A DNA stretch of 64,000 nt from Mycobacterium sp. 852002-51961_SCH5331710 (lineage in GTDB: Bacteria; Actinomycetota; Actinomycetes; Mycobacteriales; Mycobacteriaceae). The position numbers and the translations under genes are program-made. Below, one piece after another: positions 1 to 8,465 of this stretch; within the stretch, counting starts at the first letter, position 1; every line of letters starts with the position of its first letter. The notes beneath the pieces were generated by a model, which did not search any database, was not told where the DNA came from, and saw only the letters and a list, made by a program, of their open reading frames with translations. The stretch lies in assembly GCF_001665535.1 (NCBI RefSeq), contig NZ_LZSQ01000117.1, forward strand, positions 62,001 to 126,000. Direction: 5' to 3'.

Positions 1-981
1 ATCGCCACCGGCACCAAGCCCGCCCGGCCGGCAGGCGTCGAGTTCGACGAGGACCGCGTGCTGGACTCCGACGGGATCCTCGACCTCAAGTCGCTGCCCT
101 CGACGATGGTCGTGGTCGGCGCCGGCGTGATCGGCATCGAGTACGCCTCGATGTTCGCCGCACTCGGCACCAAGGTGACCGTCGTGGAGAAACGCGACAA
201 CATGCTCGACTTCTGCGACCCCGAGATCGTCGAGGCGCTCAAATTCCACCTGCGCGATCTCGCGGTGACGTTCCGGTTCGGCGAGGAGGTGACCGCTGTG
301 GACGTCGGCGCCGCGGGAACGGTCACCACGCTGGCCAGCGGTAAGCAGATCCCCGCCGAGACGGTGATGTACTCCGCGGGCAGGCAGGGCCAAACCGAGC
401 ACCTCGACCTGGAGAATGCGGGCCTGCAGACCGACGCGCGCGGCCGCGTCGACGTCGACAGCAACTTCCAGACCAAGGTCGATCACATCTACGCCGTCGG
501 CGACGTGATCGGTTTCCCCGCGCTGGCGGCGACGTCGATGGACCAGGGCAGGCTGGCGGCCTATCACGCGTTCGGCGAGCCGGCCAAGGGCATGACCGAC
601 CTGCAGCCGATCGGCATCTACTCGATCCCGGAGGTGTCCTACGTCGGTGCCACCGAGGTCGAGCTCACCCGCAACGCGATCCCCTACGAGGTCGGGGTGT
701 CCCGCTACCGCGAGTTGGCCAGGGGCCAGATCGCCGGCGACTCGTACGGGATGCTCAAGCTGCTGGTGTCCACCGATGACCTCAAGCTGCTCGGCGTGCA
801 CATCTTCGGCACCAGTGCCACCGAGATGGTGCACATCGGCCAGGCGGTGATGGGGTGCGGCGGGACCGTCGAATATCTTGTCGACGCGGTGTTCAACTAC
901 CCCACCTTCTCCGAGGCCTACAAGGTCGCGGCGCTGGACGTGATGAACAAACTGCGCGCACTCAACCAGTTCCGCACCTGA
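1..981 (+). CDS. sthA: Soluble pyridine nucleotide transhydrogenase, C-terminal part (5' end outside window)
   Basis: FAD-dependent enzyme that exchanges hydride between NADPH and NAD+ in the cytosol. The frame is open from base 1, so the N-terminal FAD-binding third is missing. A Rossmann NAD(P)-binding glycine motif (VVGAGVIGIEYASMF) is visible, followed by the second FAD motif around the IYAVGDVIG stretch and a C-terminal dimerisation domain ending in FNYPTFSEAYKVAAL. The family's usual redox-active CxxxxC pair would lie upstream, and SthA proteins normally lack it, so it cannot be checked here. Another flavin disulphide reductase is the alternative, but the C-terminal sequence and the gene order (sthA next to a PAC2 gene in mycobacteria) favour SthA. 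Confidence 0.88.
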   Translation: MATGTKPARPAGVEFDEDRVLDSDGILDLKSLPSTMVVVGAGVIGIEYASMFAALGTKVTVVEKRDNMLDFCDPEIVEALKFHLRDLAVTFRFGEEVTAVDVGAAGTVTTLASGKQIPAETVMYSAGRQGQTEHLDLENAGLQTDARGRVDVDSNFQTKVDHIYAVGDVIGFPALAATSMDQGRLAAYHAFGEPAKGMTDLQPIGIYSIPEVSYVGATEVELTRNAIPYEVGVSRYRELARGQIAGDSYGMLKLLVSTDDLKLLGVHIFGTSATEMVHIGQAVMGCGGTVEYLVDAVFNYPTFSEAYKVAALDVMNKLRALNQFRT

Positions 982-1115
982 CCGGCCGATCTCGGCAAAC
1001 AATTTCGTCGCTTCCGGCATGGGATGCCCGGCAGTGGGAACGCAACGTGCGCGAGACTAGTTGTCACTGTAAGAAGACGTTCACGGTCTGGCACCACTGC
1101 GAGGAGGCGAGGCTC

Positions 1116-2105
1116 ATGGCTGACAACGCTGGTAACCCGGAGCAGCACTACCAGCCTGACCAATCAGGCATGTACGAGTTGGAGTTCCCCGCGCCCCAGC
1201 TGTCGTCCAAGGACGGCCGCGGGCCGGTGCTCATCCACGCCCTCGAAGGCTTCTCCGACGCCGGGCGCGCCATCCGGCTGGCCGCCCAGCATCTGAAGGA
1301 CACCCTCGACACCGAGTTGGTGGCGTCGTTCGCGATCGACGAGCTGCTCGACTACCGGTCACGGCGCCCGTTGATGACGTTCAAGACCGACCATTTCACC
1401 AACTACGAGGACCCCGAGCTCAACCTGTACGCGATGCGTGACAGCGTCGGAACCCCGTTCCTGCTTCTGGCGGGCATGGAACCGGACCTGCGTTGGGAGC
1501 GGTTCATCACCGCCGTGCGCCTGCTGGCCGAACAGCTCGGTGTGCGCCGCGTCGTGGGCCTGGGCACCATTCCGATGGCGGTGCCGCACACCCGTCCCAT
1601 CACGATGACCGCCCACTCCAGCGACAAGGAACTGATCTCCGATCACCAGCCGTGGGTCGGCGAGGTACAGGTCCCCGCGAGCGTGTCCAACCTGCTCGAG
1701 TTCCGGATGTCGCAGCACGGGCACGAGGTCGTCGGCTTCACCGTCCACGTGCCGCACTATCTGGCGCAGACCGACTATCCCGCGGCGGCCGAGGCGTTGC
1801 TGGCCGAGGTCGCCAGGAACGCGTCGCTGCAGTTCCCGCTCGACGCGCTGGTCGCGGCGGGCGCGGAGGTGCTCACAAAGATCAACGAGCAGGTCGAGCA
1901 GAGCCCCGAGGTCGCGCAGGTCGTTGCGGCGCTCGAGCGCCAGTACGACGCGTACATGACGGCCCAGGAGAACCGGTCGCTGCTGGCCAGCGACGAGGAC
2001 CTGCCCAGCGGAGAAGAGCTCGGCGCCGAATTCGAGCGGTTCCTCGCCCAGCAGGCCGAGAAGAAGGGCAAGGACCGCTTCGAGGACGGCGACGACGCCG
2101 GATGA
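1116..2105 (+). CDS. PAC2-family (proteasome assembly chaperone-like) protein
   Basis: Protein of 329 residues of the PAC2/ATP-grasp-like chaperone family, conserved in mycobacteria next to sthA. It starts at ATG 1116, preceded by a strong GAGGAGG at 1101-1107; the frame is open further upstream but overlaps sthA there. Typical family stretches are visible: LIHALEGFSDAGRAIRLAA near residue 35 and VVGLGTIPMAVPHTRP in the middle. The C-terminus is acidic and lysine-rich (KKGKDRFEDGDDAG) and probably disordered. In actinobacteria the family is suspected to relate to proteasome function, but the molecular role is not established. Followed 66 bp later by a hydrolase gene on the same strand. Confidence 0.85.
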   Translation: MADNAGNPEQHYQPDQSGMYELEFPAPQLSSKDGRGPVLIHALEGFSDAGRAIRLAAQHLKDTLDTELVASFAIDELLDYRSRRPLMTFKTDHFTNYEDPELNLYAMRDSVGTPFLLLAGMEPDLRWERFITAVRLLAEQLGVRRVVGLGTIPMAVPHTRPITMTAHSSDKELISDHQPWVGEVQVPASVSNLLEFRMSQHGHEVVGFTVHVPHYLAQTDYPAAAEALLAEVARNASLQFPLDALVAAGAEVLTKINEQVEQSPEVAQVVAALERQYDAYMTAQENRSLLASDEDLPSGEELGAEFERFLAQQAEKKGKDRFEDGDDAG

Positions 2106-2171
2106 CGAACGTCGCCCGGTGAATGGGCGACTCGAGGCGCGAGGTTGACGGCGGCCCGCTAAGTTGGCGCA

Positions 2172-3194
2172 ATGGCGCCGCGAAAGCCGAACCTTCGCCC
2201 CGTGCGGGATCTGACGCCCGTCCTGCAGTTTCGCACCATCCACGGATACCGGCGCGCGTACCGCGTAGCGGGCTCCGGACCGGCGATCCTGCTGATCCAC
2301 GGCATCGGCGACAACTCCACCACGTGGGAGACGGTCCAGTCGAAGCTCGCTCAGCGATTCACGGTCATCGCGCCGGACCTGTTGGGCCACGGCAAATCCG
2401 ACAAGCCGCGCGCGGACTATTCGGTCGCCGCCTACGCCAACGGAATGCGCGACCTGTTGAGTGTGCTCGACATCGACCACGTCACCGTGATCGGCCATTC
2501 GCTCGGCGGCGGGGTGGCCATGCAGTTCGCCTACCAGTTCCCCCAGCTCGTCGACCGGCTGATCCTCGTCGGTGCCGGCGGCGTCACACGGGATGTGAAC
2601 ATCGCGCTGCGGTTCGCCTCGCTGCCGATGGGCAGTGAGGCGCTGGCGCTGCTGCGGCTGCCGTTCGTGCTGCCCGCATTACAGGTGGTAGGCCGCGTCG
2701 CCGGTGGTGTGATCGGATCGACCGGTCTCGGTCGCGATCTGCCTCAGGTGTTGCGCATCCTCAACGATCTTCCCGAGCCCACGGCGTCTTCGGCGTTCGC
2801 GCGGACGCTGCGCGCGGTCGTCGATTGGCGCGGCCAGGTGGTGACCATGCTGGATCGCTGCTACCTGACGCAGTCGGTTCCGGTTCAGCTCATCTGGGGC
2901 AGCTGCGACGCCGTGATCCCCGTCAGCCACGCGCGGATGGCCCACGCGGCGATGCCGGGGTCGCAGTTGGAAATCTTCGACGGCTCCGGCCATTTCCCGT
3001 TCCACGACGACCCCGAACGCTTCGTCGAGGTGGTCGAGGAGTTCATCGACGGCACCGAACCGGCGGTCTACGACCAGGAGTATTTGCGCGGGCTGCTACG
3101 GGCGGGGATCACCGAGAACGCGATCTCCGGTTCGGCCGACACGCGGGTCGCGGTGCTCGACGCGATGGGCACCGACGAGCGCAGCGCGACCTGA
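2172..3194 (+). CDS. Alpha/beta-fold hydrolase
   Basis: Protein of 340 residues with a complete alpha/beta hydrolase core. The oxyanion-hole motif LLIHGIGDN lies near residue 40, the nucleophile elbow GHSLGGG near residue 113, an acid residue in the late WGSCDAVIP region and the catalytic His in GSGHFPFHDDPERF near residue 275. There is no signal peptide, so it is probably cytosolic. The C-terminal 60 residues extend past the catalytic domain. The substrate cannot be read from the sequence. It starts at ATG 2172 and matches by position the hydrolase found between the PAC2 and PhzF genes of other mycobacteria. Confidence 0.86.
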   Translation: MAPRKPNLRPVRDLTPVLQFRTIHGYRRAYRVAGSGPAILLIHGIGDNSTTWETVQSKLAQRFTVIAPDLLGHGKSDKPRADYSVAAYANGMRDLLSVLDIDHVTVIGHSLGGGVAMQFAYQFPQLVDRLILVGAGGVTRDVNIALRFASLPMGSEALALLRLPFVLPALQVVGRVAGGVIGSTGLGRDLPQVLRILNDLPEPTASSAFARTLRAVVDWRGQVVTMLDRCYLTQSVPVQLIWGSCDAVIPVSHARMAHAAMPGSQLEIFDGSGHFPFHDDPERFVEVVEEFIDGTEPAVYDQEYLRGLLRAGITENAISGSADTRVAVLDAMGTDERSAT

Positions 3195-3252
3195 TCTTCC
3201 CGCCCACCGCGACCGCGCCACCCTCACGCCGATAGCAAGTAGCATCGGCCCC

Positions 3253-3939
3253 ATGGCCATCGACGTGACGGTGTTGCGAGTCTTCACCGACCCTGACGGC
3301 AACCACGGAAACCCTCTCGGTGTCGTCGACGCCAGCACCGTCGACTCGAATGATCACCAGCGGATCGCGACCCAATTGGGTTACAACGAAACCATATTCG
3401 TCGATCTGCCGGCCCCCGGCACGAACACAGCACACGCACGCATTTACACGCCGGCCGTCGAACTGCCCTTCGCCGGACATCCCACCGTCGGCGCGGCGTG
3501 GTGGCTCCGCGAGCAGGGCGCACCCGTGCACACCTTGCGCGTTCCCGCCGGCATCGTCCAAATCGCCTACAGCGACGACCTCACCTCTGTTCAGGCCCGC
3601 GCGGAGTGGGCACCCGAATTCGCCATCCACGACATCGGCTCGGTGGACGAGCTTCTCTCCCTCGACCCGTCGGACTATCCCGACGACATCAACCACTACG
3701 TGTGGACGTGGACCGACAGGGACAAGGGTGAGCTGCGGTCCCGGATGTTCGCGACCGACCTCGGCGTGCCCGAAGACGAAGCCACCGGCGCCGCCGCCGT
3801 GCGGATCACCGACTACCTGAGTCGCGACCTGAGGATCGTGCAGGGCAAGGGTTCACACATCTACACCGAGTGGAGCCCCGAGGGCTGGGTGCGTGTCGCC
3901 GGTCGCGTGGTCAGCGACGGCACCAAGCAGATCGACTGA
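3253..3939 (+). CDS. PhzF-family isomerase/epimerase-like protein
   Basis: Protein of 228 residues similar to the PhzF family, which folds like diaminopimelate epimerase but usually acts as a metal-free isomerase with one catalytic glutamate. The N-terminal VLRVFTDPDGNHGNPLGVV and the catalytic-Glu region QLGYNETIFVD (Glu at about residue 46) are visible, as are LPFAGHPTVGAAW and the second-half glycine motif DEATGAAAVRITDYL. It is shorter than typical PhzF proteins (about 260-290 residues). The substrate is unknown. It starts at ATG 3253 and converges on nrdR. Confidence 0.86.
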   Translation: MAIDVTVLRVFTDPDGNHGNPLGVVDASTVDSNDHQRIATQLGYNETIFVDLPAPGTNTAHARIYTPAVELPFAGHPTVGAAWWLREQGAPVHTLRVPAGIVQIAYSDDLTSVQARAEWAPEFAIHDIGSVDELLSLDPSDYPDDINHYVWTWTDRDKGELRSRMFATDLGVPEDEATGAAAVRITDYLSRDLRIVQGKGSHIYTEWSPEGWVRVAGRVVSDGTKQID

Positions 3940-3958
3940 CCAACACACACCGTGCGGT

Positions 3959-3975
3959 GGGTTGTTAGACAACCC
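3959..3975. terminator. Hairpin terminator between convergent PhzF gene and nrdR
   Basis: A perfect 7-bp inverted repeat, GGGTTGT and ACAACCC, around a 3-nt loop lies in the 43-bp gap between the stop codons of the PhzF-like gene and nrdR. No U-tract follows, which is usual in mycobacteria. It could serve both directions. Confidence 0.55.
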
Positions 3976-3982
3976 GGTCGGC

Positions 3983-4453
3983 TCAGCTGGCCGTGGGTTG
4001 CGGCGAGTTTCGATGCGCCCGCAGGTCCTCGATCTCCCGCTCGAAGTCCTCGGCCGACGTGAACCCGCGATACACCGAGGCGAAGCGCAGGTAGGCGACC
4101 TCGTCGAGATCGCGCAGCGGCCCGAGGATGGCGAGGCCGACTTCGTGGCTGGGCACCTCGGGCGATCCCGAGGCGCGCACGGCGTCCTCAACCTGCTGGG
4201 CCAGCAGGTTTAACGCGTCCTCGTCGACCTGGCTGCCCTGGCAGGCCCGGCGCACTCCTTTGATGACCTTCTCGCGGCTGAACGGCTCGGTGACGCCGCT
4301 GCGCTTGACGACGGCCAGGACGGCGGTCTCCACCGTGGTGAACCGACGACCGCATTCCGGACAGGACCGTCGGCGCCGGATGGCCTGGCCCTCATCGGTT
4401 TCACGCGAGTCCACCACGCGCGAATCCGGGTGACGACAGAACGGACAGTGCAT
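3983..4453 (-). CDS. nrdR: Transcriptional repressor NrdR (ribonucleotide reductase genes)
   Basis: Zinc-ribbon/ATP-cone repressor that senses ATP/dATP and represses ribonucleotide reductase operons. The 156 residues begin at ATG 4453, giving the invariant MHCPFCRHPDSRVVDSR start. The zinc ribbon uses CPFC (residues 3-6) and CPEC (residues 31-34), and the ATP-cone follows (VVKRSGVTEPFSREKVIKG). Length matches the family. It neighbours the LysM-protein gene and lexA, as in M. tuberculosis, placing dNTP control beside DNA-damage control. Confidence 0.95.
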   Translation of the reverse strand: MHCPFCRHPDSRVVDSRETDEGQAIRRRRSCPECGRRFTTVETAVLAVVKRSGVTEPFSREKVIKGVRRACQGSQVDEDALNLLAQQVEDAVRASGSPEVPSHEVGLAILGPLRDLDEVAYLRFASVYRGFTSAEDFEREIEDLRAHRNSPQPTAS

Positions 4454-4612
4454 CACCGCTCCTTCGCCGCGCCAACAAACGACCAACTCGAACCTCTCCG
4501 AGCGTACCTGCGAGGGGTTGCGATGGCCCAGCACCGCGCTGAACGGCACGTAGTCGAGCGATCTGTCGGTGAACACGTCTGCGCACCAAGTCGTTTGCCG
4601 GCGACCCTGACG

Positions 4613-5065
4613 TCAGCCGACCGGGGCGATCAGCGTCTGCCCGGCATCGACCGACGACGAGTCGAGCTGGTTGAGCTCGCGGATCCGGTCCATCACCTGG
4701 CCCACAGGAGCGTCGGGCGCCACCCGCAGCGCCACCTGCTGCAGACTCTCCCCTGACTGGACCTGCACCACCGCGAGCCGGCTCGGCACCGCGGCCGAGG
4801 TGGTCCCCACCACGCCGCCGAACTGTGCGACGAGGCCGAGCCACACCGTGATTCCCGCCGCCACCAGGGACAGCAGCACCGTGGTGACCGGGGTGATCGG
4901 CCGACGCCGGTGCGAAGCACGCGACATCATCACGCCGGTTCCGCGATAACGCACCGCGGCCCCTGCCGGTCGGACCGTAGAGGGCCGCCGACGGGCGCGA
5001 ACCGGCCGGTAACCGGTGCTGACCACGCGTGTGGGCTGAAATTCGTGGGTGTCGAGAACGGTCAT
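4613..5065 (-). CDS. LysM-domain membrane protein, SOS-induced division regulator type (Rv2719c-like)
   Basis: Protein of 150 residues starting at ATG 5065 behind an AGGAAG site. A basic N-terminus (RPVRARRRPSTVRPAG) precedes one membrane helix around residues 60-85 (TPVTTVLLSLVAAGITVWLG), then a short extracytoplasmic LysM domain near the C-terminus (VVQVQSGESLQQVALRVAP). In M. tuberculosis the equivalent gene beside lexA is DNA-damage inducible and has been linked to cell-wall hydrolysis and division arrest; applying that here is inference. An SOS box lies 47 bp upstream of the start. Confidence 0.85.
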   Translation of the reverse strand: MTVLDTHEFQPTRVVSTGYRPVRARRRPSTVRPAGAAVRYRGTGVMMSRASHRRRPITPVTTVLLSLVAAGITVWLGLVAQFGGVVGTTSAAVPSRLAVVQVQSGESLQQVALRVAPDAPVGQVMDRIRELNQLDSSSVDAGQTLIAPVG

Positions 5066-5112
5066 CTTCCTGCCTTCCGGTCCGCTGCCTTCGCTCCTGT
5101 GTTCGAACATAC

Positions 5113-5128
5113 TCGATCACATGTTCGA
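5113..5128. promoter_or_regulatory. SOS box (LexA operator) for the LysM-protein gene
   Basis: The 16-mer TCGATCACATGTTCGA differs from the mycobacterial consensus TCGAAC-N4-GTTCGA at only one arm position. It sits 47 bp upstream of the leftward LysM-protein start. The surrounding bases hold further partial copies (for example at 5103-5118), suggesting a cluster of LexA sites. Confidence 0.75.
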
Positions 5129-5226
5129 AAGATAGAACGTGTGATCGAACTGTTGTGAAACGATAAATCGGCCCACCGACAAAAAATCGCCATGGAATCG
5201 CGCAGGCCGCACCGGGGCGACACGCC

Positions 5227-5242
5227 TCGAACAAATGTTTGA
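5227..5242. promoter_or_regulatory. SOS box (LexA operator) of lexA
   Basis: The 16-mer TCGAACAAATGTTTGA matches the mycobacterial LexA operator with one substitution (GTTTGA for GTTCGA), as remembered for the M. tuberculosis lexA box. It lies 32 bp upstream of the lexA start, consistent with autorepression. Confidence 0.88.
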
Positions 5243-5274
5243 TTAATCGGATGTCGCGGGTTACATTCGGCGGC

Positions 5275-5970
5275 ATGGACTCGAGCAGCGATAACCCGGA
5301 AGGCGCCGGCGGGGCCCGAACCCTGGACCCGGGGCTCACCGAACGCCAGCGCACCATCCTCGACGTGATCCGCGCCTCGGTCACCAGTCGCGGCTATCCC
5401 CCGAGCATCAGGGAGATCGGCGACGCGGTCGGATTGACCTCCACCTCTTCGGTCGCCCACCAACTGCGCACGTTGGAGCGCAAGGGCTATCTGCGCCGCG
5501 ACCCCAACCGACCGCGCGCCGTCGACGTCCGCGGTGCCGACGACCACGTGACGCCGATCGTCGGCACCGATGTCGCCGGCTCCGACGCGCTACCGGAGCC
5601 GACGTTCGTGCCTGTGCTGGGACGCATCGCCGCCGGCGGGCCGATCCTGGCCGAGGAGGCCGTCGAGGACGTCTTCCCGCTGCCGCGCGAACTGGTCGGC
5701 GAAGGCTCGCTGTTCCTGCTCAAGGTCGTCGGCGACTCCATGGTGGACGCCGCGATCTGCGACGGCGACTGGGTGGTCGTGCGTCAGCAGAACGTCGCCG
5801 ACAACGGCGACATCGTGGCCGCGATGATCGACGGCGAAGCCACGGTCAAGACGTTCAAACGCACGCGCGGCCAGGTCTGGCTGATGCCGCACAATCCGGC
5901 GTTCGATCCGATCCCCGGTAACGACGCCGCGGTGCTGGGCAAGGTCGTCACCGTCATCCGGAAGATCTAG
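5275..5970 (+). CDS. lexA: LexA repressor of the SOS regulon
   Basis: Represses DNA-damage genes until RecA filaments stimulate self-cleavage. The 231 residues start at ATG 5275, the last of several in-frame ATGs and the first after the operator. The N-terminal winged-helix domain covers about residues 20-85 (TERQRTILDVI, PPSIREIGDAVGL). The Ala-Gly cleavage site lies in RIAAGGPILAEE, and the Ser/Lys dyad is visible as VVGDSMVD and EATVKTFKR. ATG 5251 is an alternative start but lies only 8 bp from the operator. Confidence 0.96.
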   Translation: MDSSSDNPEGAGGARTLDPGLTERQRTILDVIRASVTSRGYPPSIREIGDAVGLTSTSSVAHQLRTLERKGYLRRDPNRPRAVDVRGADDHVTPIVGTDVAGSDALPEPTFVPVLGRIAAGGPILAEEAVEDVFPLPRELVGEGSLFLLKVVGDSMVDAAICDGDWVVVRQQNVADNGDIVAAMIDGEATVKTFKRTRGQVWLMPHNPAFDPIPGNDAAVLGKVVTVIRKI

Positions 5971-8051
5971 TCGGCTCGGACGAATCCGTTCGTCCGGGCG
6001 AATTCCTCACTCGAGAACCAGATCTCGGCGTCTACCTCGTCGTAGTCGGCGGCGGTGGGCAGCCAGTAGCGACCCGACTGGGTGTCCGCCTTGATCGGAT
6101 ATCCCTCGGGCGCCTCCCCTGAATCGCCGACCGGTAACCGGAAGGCCGGGCTGGGTACCTCGGGCTCGTCGATGACGATCCTTGCGTGGCGGCCCGTGTC
6201 GGTCAGCGAATCCCGTTGTCGCGGTGCGGGTTCACTTGGCTCGGCCGGGACATCGACGTCTTCGGCGACATCGAGGTCTTCGGCCGCGGTATCGAATTCG
6301 TCGGGCTCCTCGTGCTCGCCGGTCGTCTCGTCGGGGTCGGCAGTCAGACGCCCCGCGGCGATCGCGGCTTCCTCCGAAGCCGGAATGCGTGTGGGCGCGG
6401 TGTCGACGTTGTCGGGGTTCTCCTCGTCTTCAGCGATGCCGGCCAATTCCGATGGCTCGCCGAAGCCCTGGGACGGCGCCTCCCATGGGCTACCCGGCGA
6501 GTCGGCCGACTCCCCCGGTGCGGAAAGCGCGCCCAAACCCTCTGTGGCGTACCGATCACCGAACATCGCGGCCGACGGATCGCCACGGTTGGACAGTTGA
6601 TCGTCCGAACCCGGTGTGGCGTAGGCGTGTTCGGCGTCGGAGCCGTACGTGTCGTCGTACCGGCCGTCGACCGCTCCCGGGCGATCGACATCCGGGCGGC
6701 GCCTGTTGCGCATCGTCGCGAACGCGACCAGGCCGACCAGCACGATCACCGGCACGATCGCCAGCAGCCACCACCAGCTGAAGGTGAACCAGTTCCTGTC
6801 TCCGCCGGAATCCGAGGAGCGTTGAGTGCCCGGCGTTTCGGACTTCTGCTCGGCAGGCACCTCGAGGCCGGCCAGCTCCCCGGCGAGATTGGGTGGTTCT
6901 GTGCTGAACTCGCCGGTCTTGCGATTCCAGGAGACGACCCCACCGCTGAACCGCTGCGTGACGACGTCACCCTTCTCGGTCTGGTCTGCCATCGGCGCGC
7001 CGAGCGTGCCCTCCGCGCCGTCGAGCTTGTCCCAGGCCGCACTCATCGCACCGCGCACCAGTACCGCGCCGTAGTCGGGCGTCCAGAAGATCACCGGCTT
7101 GTCGTCGGCGGCGAAACGGGACATGCGGCTGGCGGTGGACAATCCGCCGTCGCTCTCGCTGGAGACCGGGAACCCGAGGTCTCCTTCGGGGCCGCCGAGG
7201 CTCTCGTACTTGGCCAGGACCTGACCGGTGACGACCCGCGCGCCTGTCTGCGGGCTGTAGAAGATCTTGCCGCCGGCGAAGTTCTGGCCCAGGCCATCCT
7301 TGCCGATCGGATACGCGGGCCCCTCCGCGGCGCCCAACGGCCCCAGTGGGCCGCCTGCCGCACGGCGCGCCGCGTTGATCGCGGAAGTGGCATCACCCGG
7401 TACCTGCAGGTCCGCCAACTGTCCCGCGAGATCGGGCGGCACGGTGGTGAACTTCTTGTCGCGAGTGTTGTAGGTGATCTCGCCGCCCGTGAACTTTTGG
7501 GTGACGAGATCACCGCGGTACGACTCGTCGTCGGCAGGCACACCAAGCGTCCCGGTGGACCCGCCCAACTTGTCCCACGCGGCGTTGATCGGTCCGCGGA
7601 CGACCCGCGCGCCGGTGTCGGGCGTCCAGAAGATCACCGGATTGTCACTGGCGCTGAACGTGACGTTGAAGCTGCCCGGGGCGCGCCCGGGGCCGTCGTC
7701 CATGGTGGGGAATCCGAGGTCGCTGTCGGCGGGGCCGCCGAACGATTCGTACTTCTCCAGGATCGCACCCCGCATGACGTGAGCGCCGGTATCGGGGGTG
7801 AAGAAGATCTTGCCGCCGGCGAAGTTCTGCGCGAATCCGTCGCCCACTTCGTACACGTCGCCCTGCCGTGGGCCCAGGGGGCCGCCGTCTCCGCCGCTGG
7901 CGTCGAACGCCGCCGTGATCGCGGCGTTGGCCGCATCGGATTCCGGCGACGCGCTCACCACCGGCGCCAGCAGTAATGCGACGGCGCCCACGAGCAGACC
8001 GATCGCCATTCGACCCAACACCGAGGTGCCCCGGCTGTTCTGCCCGATCAT
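5967..8051 (-). CDS. LGFP-repeat secreted/membrane protein
   Basis: Protein of 694 residues starting at ATG 8051; the frame extends upstream without a better start. An N-terminal hydrophobic segment (MAIGLLVGAVALLLAPVVSA) acts as signal sequence or anchor. Two blocks of LGFP-type repeats follow (DLGFPTMDD, TLGVPADDE, DLGFPVSSE, TLGAPMADQ), each with the recurrent NFAGGKIF and VIFWTPD units. A second membrane helix lies around residue 440 (WWWLLAIVPVIVLVGLVAF), then an acidic, probably disordered cytoplasmic tail of about 230 residues. LGFP repeats are thought to bind the mycolyl-arabinogalactan cell wall. Position matches the conserved mycobacterial gene after lexA. Confidence 0.88.
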   Translation of the reverse strand: MIGQNSRGTSVLGRMAIGLLVGAVALLLAPVVSASPESDAANAAITAAFDASGGDGGPLGPRQGDVYEVGDGFAQNFAGGKIFFTPDTGAHVMRGAILEKYESFGGPADSDLGFPTMDDGPGRAPGSFNVTFSASDNPVIFWTPDTGARVVRGPINAAWDKLGGSTGTLGVPADDESYRGDLVTQKFTGGEITYNTRDKKFTTVPPDLAGQLADLQVPGDATSAINAARRAAGGPLGPLGAAEGPAYPIGKDGLGQNFAGGKIFYSPQTGARVVTGQVLAKYESLGGPEGDLGFPVSSESDGGLSTASRMSRFAADDKPVIFWTPDYGAVLVRGAMSAAWDKLDGAEGTLGAPMADQTEKGDVVTQRFSGGVVSWNRKTGEFSTEPPNLAGELAGLEVPAEQKSETPGTQRSSDSGGDRNWFTFSWWWLLAIVPVIVLVGLVAFATMRNRRRPDVDRPGAVDGRYDDTYGSDAEHAYATPGSDDQLSNRGDPSAAMFGDRYATEGLGALSAPGESADSPGSPWEAPSQGFGEPSELAGIAEDEENPDNVDTAPTRIPASEEAAIAAGRLTADPDETTGEHEEPDEFDTAAEDLDVAEDVDVPAEPSEPAPRQRDSLTDTGRHARIVIDEPEVPSPAFRLPVGDSGEAPEGYPIKADTQSGRYWLPTAADYDEVDAEIWFSSEEFARTNGFVRAD
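5977..5996. terminator. Hairpin at the lexA / LGFP-protein convergence
   Basis: A perfect 8-bp inverted repeat (CGGACGAA and TTCGTCCG, 4-nt loop) starts 7 bp after the lexA stop and lies inside the 3' end of the opposing gene, whose stop overlaps that of lexA. Probable factor-independent terminator for lexA. Confidence 0.55.
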
Positions 8052-8228
8052 TCGACCTCCCGGGTCGGCACGAAATTTCGCTCGAAGAATTCGCACCCGT
8101 CCTCTATCTGTCGTCAGACGCCAATAACCAACGAACACGCCGATCTTGGGAAGAAAATACCTGCCGATACTCCATTCGCTGTGGATAACCCCGCCGTGCC
8201 GCCCGGATTAATCGCGGCGCCACCAAGG

Positions 8229-8268
8229 CTATTTGCATCCACAACGGTCGTGACGGCATCGCAAATAG
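8229..8268. repeat. Inverted repeat, possible operator upstream of bisC
   Basis: Perfect 8-bp arms CTATTTGC (8229-8236) and GCAAATAG (8261-8268) are separated by 24 bp. AT-rich arms in a high-GC genome and the position between divergent genes suggest a regulator site, but no regulator is encoded nearby. Confidence 0.35.
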
Positions 8269-8302
8269 TTTGCACACCGCAGACGAGAATGACGGACGGC
8301 CG

Positions 8303-8325
8303 CCGAGTATTTACCCAAATATCGG
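8303..8325. repeat. Imperfect palindrome upstream of bisC
   Basis: CCGA-g-TATTT (8303-8312) pairs with AAATA-TCGG (8317-8325), with one bulged base. A second candidate operator about 140 bp before the bisC start. Confidence 0.35.
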
Positions 8326-8465
8326 TAGCCACCAGGCAATGTCTGCGCCGATCGATGCGACCTGCGCGCGCGATTGCGGCACTAATGACATTCGCTATCG
8401 CTGGGGCGGTTCACGCCGACCCGGCCGTTTCCGAGCCGCAGGTCGCCCGCACCTAAACTGACGCC

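Larger units (their letters stand above)
8052..8465. other. 414-bp intergenic region between divergent LGFP-protein and bisC genes
   Basis: AT-richer than its flanks and carrying the promoters of two diverging genes. Two inverted repeats are listed separately. Open frames here (8181-8456 rightward, 8114-8332 leftward) have no recognisable domain and no good ribosome-binding site, so I do not call a gene. Confidence 0.6.

Noticed and set aside
6186..7976. Open frame of 596 codons opposite the LGFP-repeat gene
   Set aside because: It mirrors the codon structure of the repeat gene on the other strand, has no recognisable domain and low-complexity composition typical of high-GC antisense frames.
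8181..8456. Possible 91-residue small protein upstream of bisC
   Set aside because: Only a weak signal-like segment near its end, no ribosome-binding site, no family; more likely regulatory intergenic DNA.
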